NCBI RefSeq assembly: GCF_001704415.2
Contig: NC_030817.1
Span: forward strand, 55,227,550-55,291,549
Reading direction: 5' to 3'
Length of the DNA: 64,000 nucleotides
Source of the DNA: Capra hircus
Lineage: Eukaryota; Chordata; Mammalia; Artiodactyla; Bovidae
Shown: positions 60,462-64,000 of the stretch, piece after piece
Position numbering within the stretch: position 1 is the stretch's first letter
How the letters are laid out: each line of letters begins with the position of its first letter
Translations under genes and position numbers: made by a program
The notes under the pieces: model-generated
What the model was told of the DNA's origin: nothing
Database searches by the model: none
What the model saw: only the letters and a program-made list of their open reading frames with translations

Positions 60462-60499
60462 ATAGATGCTAGGGGTAGAAGCGTTTACCACTTCCCAAC

Positions 60500-62780
60500 A
60501 CACTGCAAAGAGAAGTGCCTATCCTAACCTGCCCCTTCTCAGGTGAAAGTAAAACATCCCCTGAGACTTCATCACTGGCAAGCATCCTTCATGAGGGTTT
60601 GAAGCCCCTGCACCACGCTCCCCCTCCCCATACTTCCCTCCCTCTCTCTCCTTCCCTCCCTCTGGCGAGGCACCTGGGACCCTGTCTTTTGAATAAACCC
60701 CACCACAGGGTCTCTGGCCTCTTCTTCCCACGGCTGAAGTCTCTCGCAGGGATTCTAGCCCCCAAGCCTGCCGGCTGTTTATTGACCCGTTGAAAACTGG
60801 GGTCCTGGGAGGCAGTGGGCCCTGGCCTCCACTGGGGAAACGACTCTGGGTGAAGCTCCCAAGCCAGCGCGCTGCGGCCCCCGGCGACAACCTGCTCTCC
60901 TGCCTCAGTTCAGGGCCGGGCTCGGGGGTGCAGGCGTCCCTGGGAAACCCTGCTCTCCACTCCACCACCCCCACCCCAGGACGCCTGGCTCTCCCCGGAT
61001 TTTCTTCCTCTGGGCTCTGGAACCTTCTGTGGATCCTCTCTCCTCAGGATGAGGTAAGCAGATGTCGCTCTGCCTACCAGGTCCCCAGACATCTCCCCGA
61101 CCCCAGGGCCTCCAGCTCGCTTCTCCTTCATTCTCCAGCGACCGCAGCCCTTCTCTGCAGTGACAGGTGGCAGAGTAGGGTGCCCTACCCCCACCCCAAA
61201 CCCCACCCTCCGGGCTCAGAGCCTGCGTCGGGCAGGGGAGGCTGGGTCCCTGTGGGGAGGACCTGGCCACCCGGCAGAGGGGTCACCAGGGCAGGTTTGC
61301 GGGTCCCCGCCTGTGTTAGGGCTGGGCTGGTGCTCAGAGGCATCCAGCTGCAGGCAGGGCCAGCAGGGAAAGCCCAGGGCACATCTGCAGGACCCTTGTC
61401 GGCCTTTTCCAAGTGCTTTCCCTCCACGGTGGAGCTCAGGCGTCCCTGGGGTCATATTCTCAGGAACATGGGGGAGTGGTGCCCTCACTCATCAGAGCAG
61501 CAGCCTGGCCAGCATCCCCGGAGGAAGAGCTGTCCCCTCGGAGCGGTGGGTCTGGCTGCTGTGAGAAACATCTGCATTTACAAACCACTGTGGTCCCTGC
61601 GGCGCCCACATCAGTCATATCAGAACTGCCCAGGGGTTGCTCAGGGTGGGATTTAAAGCTCCCAGATAGCCGAATGAGTGGCAGTTGAGCCTCACAAGGA
61701 CCCTGAAAGGCAGGGACTGTTGTCATCCCCACTGGGCTCAGAGAAATCAAGCCAGTTGACCAGGATCAGAGGGTGAGTGGGAGGGATGAGGGTTCCTCCC
61801 CAACCCCTGCACCAGTGGGTATCCGGGCTTCCAGTGGGGCTTCAAGTGGGACCAGGAGGCCTCAGGCTGGCCCAGGAGCTGGTTCTGTCTCCCCAGAAAT
61901 GGGGAGACATTTCTGCCCCCTCTTTCTCTGCAGCGCTGGGCTGGGCCTCCTCCAAACTCCAGAGGTGGTGGGTCACCTCCACTTACCTAGCCAGGTCCTT
62001 TCACTGGAGAGGTGTGCCCTTTGGTGAGGGGGAGGCTATATTTTTGAGGTGAAATATTGTATAACAGCCAGGAGCACAAAATATTAAAAGCCCATAGGTG
62101 CCAGCAAGGTTCGAACCAGGGTCAGAAAACTTGGAACAAGGGAGGAAGGCTCCTTTTGGTGGAGGCCCTGGGGCAGGGTGGGATTATCTGGTTCCCAGGC
62201 TGCCTCTATCCTCAGGGTTAGAGCAAGCCATGTGCCATAAGAGGGTCCCAGGATAGTGACCCCAAGATAGGGTCACCAGAGTATAGGCAGAATATATCCT
62301 GCATAATTTTGCCCTAAATCCTATGTTGATCATGTCAGAAGGCCTTCAATGTCTTATATTCAGCTTTTTTCAATAAATTGCAAGAGCTGTTTTAGCTTTT
62401 TTTCCTGCCACAGTTACTGGTACTTACATCACTTAAATGGCAACACTGGCTAAAAATCATACACGTCCCTCCCAAATAAAGATCTGGACAATTCCTTGTG
62501 ATCCTTCCTGCAGATTTAGCTGAGGGAAGACCAAAAGGAGGGACTAAGAGGTAAAAACATTTATTTATATTATATCTATGAAAGAAACTATTCTTTAACC
62601 AAAATGCCAAATCAAGAAAATAATCACTGATAATTAGCAGTGACTTTGGATCAATTCACAAGGATAGTTAACTGTCACAATCAAGAAGGCTCTGAGGAGA
62701 CGTGATGACTAACTATAATGTGGTGTCCTGGACGGAATCCTGGAATGAAAAGGGACTTGGGTAAAAAGGGAACTGAATAA
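60500..62780. other. GC-rich single-copy block with possible splice donor
   Basis: GC is clearly raised from about 60.6 to 62.0 kb, with a moderate number of CpGs around 60.8-61.3 kb. The plus strand has gatgag/gtaagca at 61048-61059, a consensus-like donor. MIR-like words (about 61640-61770, gagaaatcaagccagttgac) are faint. Could be a first exon and intron, or simply a GC-rich patch. Confidence 0.35.
60790..61656 (+). other. Longest open frame in the window (288 aa), probably not coding
   Basis: The frame starts MKTGVLGGSGPWPPL and is rich in P, G, S, A and R, as expected when a GC-rich sequence is translated at random. Several other frames of 80-134 aa are open across the same bases on both strands, which argues against selection. 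No signal peptide, membrane segment or known domain is seen. It reads straight through a good splice donor at 61054. Confidence 0.12.
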
Positions 62781-62789
62781 ACTATGTGT

Positions 62790-62987
62790 GTGTTAATCAC
62801 TCAGTCAGACTCTTCGACCCCAAAGACTATACCCGCCAAGCTCCTCTGTCCATGGGGATTCTCCAGGCAAGAATACTGGGGTGGATTGCCAGTTCCTTCT
62901 TCGGGGGATCTTCCCAACCCAGGGATCAAACCCAGGTCTCCCGCATTGCAGGCAGATTCTTTACCATCTGAGGCACAAGGGAAGCCC
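62790..62987 (-). repeat. Bov-tA SINE
   Basis: Minus orientation with intact tRNA head end (gaggcacaagggaagcccaa). Paired with the plus copy at 63050. Confidence 0.92.
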
Positions 62988-63049
62988 AAATAGATAACAA
63001 TAAAGTATCAGTGCTGATTTGCCAATTGTGACCGAAAAGTCCACTAAGT

Positions 63050-63230
63050 AATGAAGTGGTAGAGTCTGCCTGCCAAAGCAAGAGACACAGGAGACTTGGG
63101 TTCAATCCTGGGTCGGGAAGATCCCCTGGAAAAGCGACCCACTTCAGCATTCTTGCCTGGGAAACCCATGGAGAGAGGAGCCTGGTGGGCTACTGTCCAT
63201 GGGGTCACGAAGAGTCGGACATGACTGAGC
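63050..63230 (+). repeat. Bov-tA SINE
   Basis: Plus orientation, head partly worn (gtaatgaagtggtagagtct), ending gtcggacatgactgagcaca. Confidence 0.9.
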
Positions 63231-63277
63231 ACACACAGGCACATACCATATGAATGTGATGTTAATAACAGAGGAAA

Positions 63278-63393
63278 ATTGGCACTTGCCATGTGGTCCA
63301 GTGGTTGGGACTCTGTGCTTCCACTCCCAGGGGCATGGATCCCATCCCTGGTCTGGGAACTAAAATCCCACCTGCTATGCAGTGTAGCCAAAA
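63278..63393 (+). repeat. CHR-type SINE with perfect 15-bp target duplication
   Basis: Head ggcacttgccatgtggtcca. Flanked by taataacagaggaaa at 63263-63277 and 63394-63408. Confidence 0.92.
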
Positions 63394-63408
63394 TAATAAC
63401 AGAGGAAA

Positions 63409-63815
63409 TGGGCAAGTGGAGACTCTCCTATCTCTACAATTCTTCTAGAAATCTAGAGCTAGTCTAAATTGTTTATTTAAAAAGAGGCAACTTTGGGCAC
63501 TAAGACACTAACGGCCTTCCCCTGGGCAGGAACATTACACACGTGTTGCCAGGGGAAGAGTATATTCAGTGTGACCCCTGTGAGAGGAAGAGAGCATTGG
63601 GAAGCCAGGGCAGTGCCTCTTCCAGACTCCACTGGTGTCTTCTCCCCTTCCGACCTGGCTGTGTATCCTCACTATGGCTCTGTAATAAGTCTTAGGAATA
63701 CAACTAAACGCTGAGCGTGGAGGTGGTCCGGCATACCCCTAACAGTTGTGTTGTTACTCAGTATTCTTCCATTCTGTTATTTAAATCCTGTTGCCTCAAC
63801 AAATACAAGTGTGAA
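63409..63815. other. Single-copy stretch
   Basis: No gene recognised; a 73-aa plus frame has no domain. Confidence 0.4.
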
Positions 63816-63955
63816 GAAATTTCCCTGGCAGTCCAGTGGTTAAGACTTTGCCTTCCAATTCAGGGGGTGCAGGTTTGATCCCTGCTCAGGGAGCTAAAAT
63901 CCCATATTGCCTCAGGGTCCAAAAACCAAAACATGAAACAAGCAATATTGCAACA
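63816..63955 (+). repeat. CHR-type SINE, near window end
   Basis: Head aatttccctggcagtccagt, short body and A-rich tail with caa repeats. Confidence 0.88.
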
Positions 63956-64000
63956 AAGTCAACAAAAACTTCAAAAATGGTCCATTTTAAAAATTTAAAA

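Noticed and set aside
60790..61656. 288-aa open frame as a protein-coding gene
   Set aside because: Composition is that of randomly translated GC-rich DNA, several other frames are open over the same bases, no domain or signal is visible, and it reads through a good splice donor.

Overview
This window is mammalian nuclear DNA from a ruminant, most likely a bovid. The diagnostic evidence is repeat content: BovB (RTE-type) LINEs, tRNA-headed Bov-tA SINEs, dimeric BOV-A2 SINEs with CTG-rich ends, CHR-type tRNA SINEs shared by cetaceans, hippos and ruminants, and artiodactyl L1 tails. Nothing bacterial or plasmid-like is present. I find no intact protein-coding gene. The longest open frames lie either inside transposons or in GC-rich DNA where frames stay open by chance. 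The recognisable gene-derived items are one dead processed copy of SNRNP27, broken BovB and L1 reverse-transcriptase/endonuclease frames, and a few exon-like or promoter-like segments of unknown identity.

Layout. 0-10 kb holds an old, collinear duplication: copy 1 about 0.28-6.29 kb and copy 2 about 7.3-9.8 kb. Copy 1 was later enlarged by a 2.8-kb BovB with an 11-bp target-site duplication, by two Bov-tA SINEs and by a hAT relic. 10-16.4 kb holds an old L1 broken by a CpG-bearing insert of unknown origin, by a BOV-A2 and by an oddly interrupted Bov-tA, followed by a 403-bp solo LTR with TG...CA ends and a perfect 5-bp target duplication. 16.4-24 kb is mostly single-copy, with a CpG-rich, promoter-like block near 21 kb.

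28.6-37.2 kb is a nest of insertions. An old L1 is split by a younger L1, which in turn carries at least ten later insertions, including the SNRNP27 retrocopy (15-bp perfect target duplication) and a SINE inside a SINE. A diverged BovB follows (37.2-38.5 kb). 38.5-53.9 kb is largely single-copy. It holds a probable class I ERV LTR (42.6-43.1 kb), a probable twin-primed L1 (48.1 kb), and several diverged copies of a roughly 0.42-kb module between 45.4 and 51.2 kb.

53.9-58.3 kb is a second nest: an old L1 interrupted by a BovB 3' end, a CHR SINE, a 570-bp LTR, a composite insert, a Bov-tA and a BOV-A2. 58.3-64 kb is mixed single-copy DNA with a GC-rich block at 60.5-62 kb and a SINE-rich end that includes a close inverted pair of Bov-tA elements.

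The elements do not form an operon or pathway. The functional link is retrotransposition: BovB enzymes are thought to mobilise Bov-A/Bov-tA-type SINEs, which share the BovB 3' end, and L1 enzymes the CHR SINEs and the SNRNP27 retrocopy. All coordinates were read by eye and repeat boundaries may be off by a few bases.
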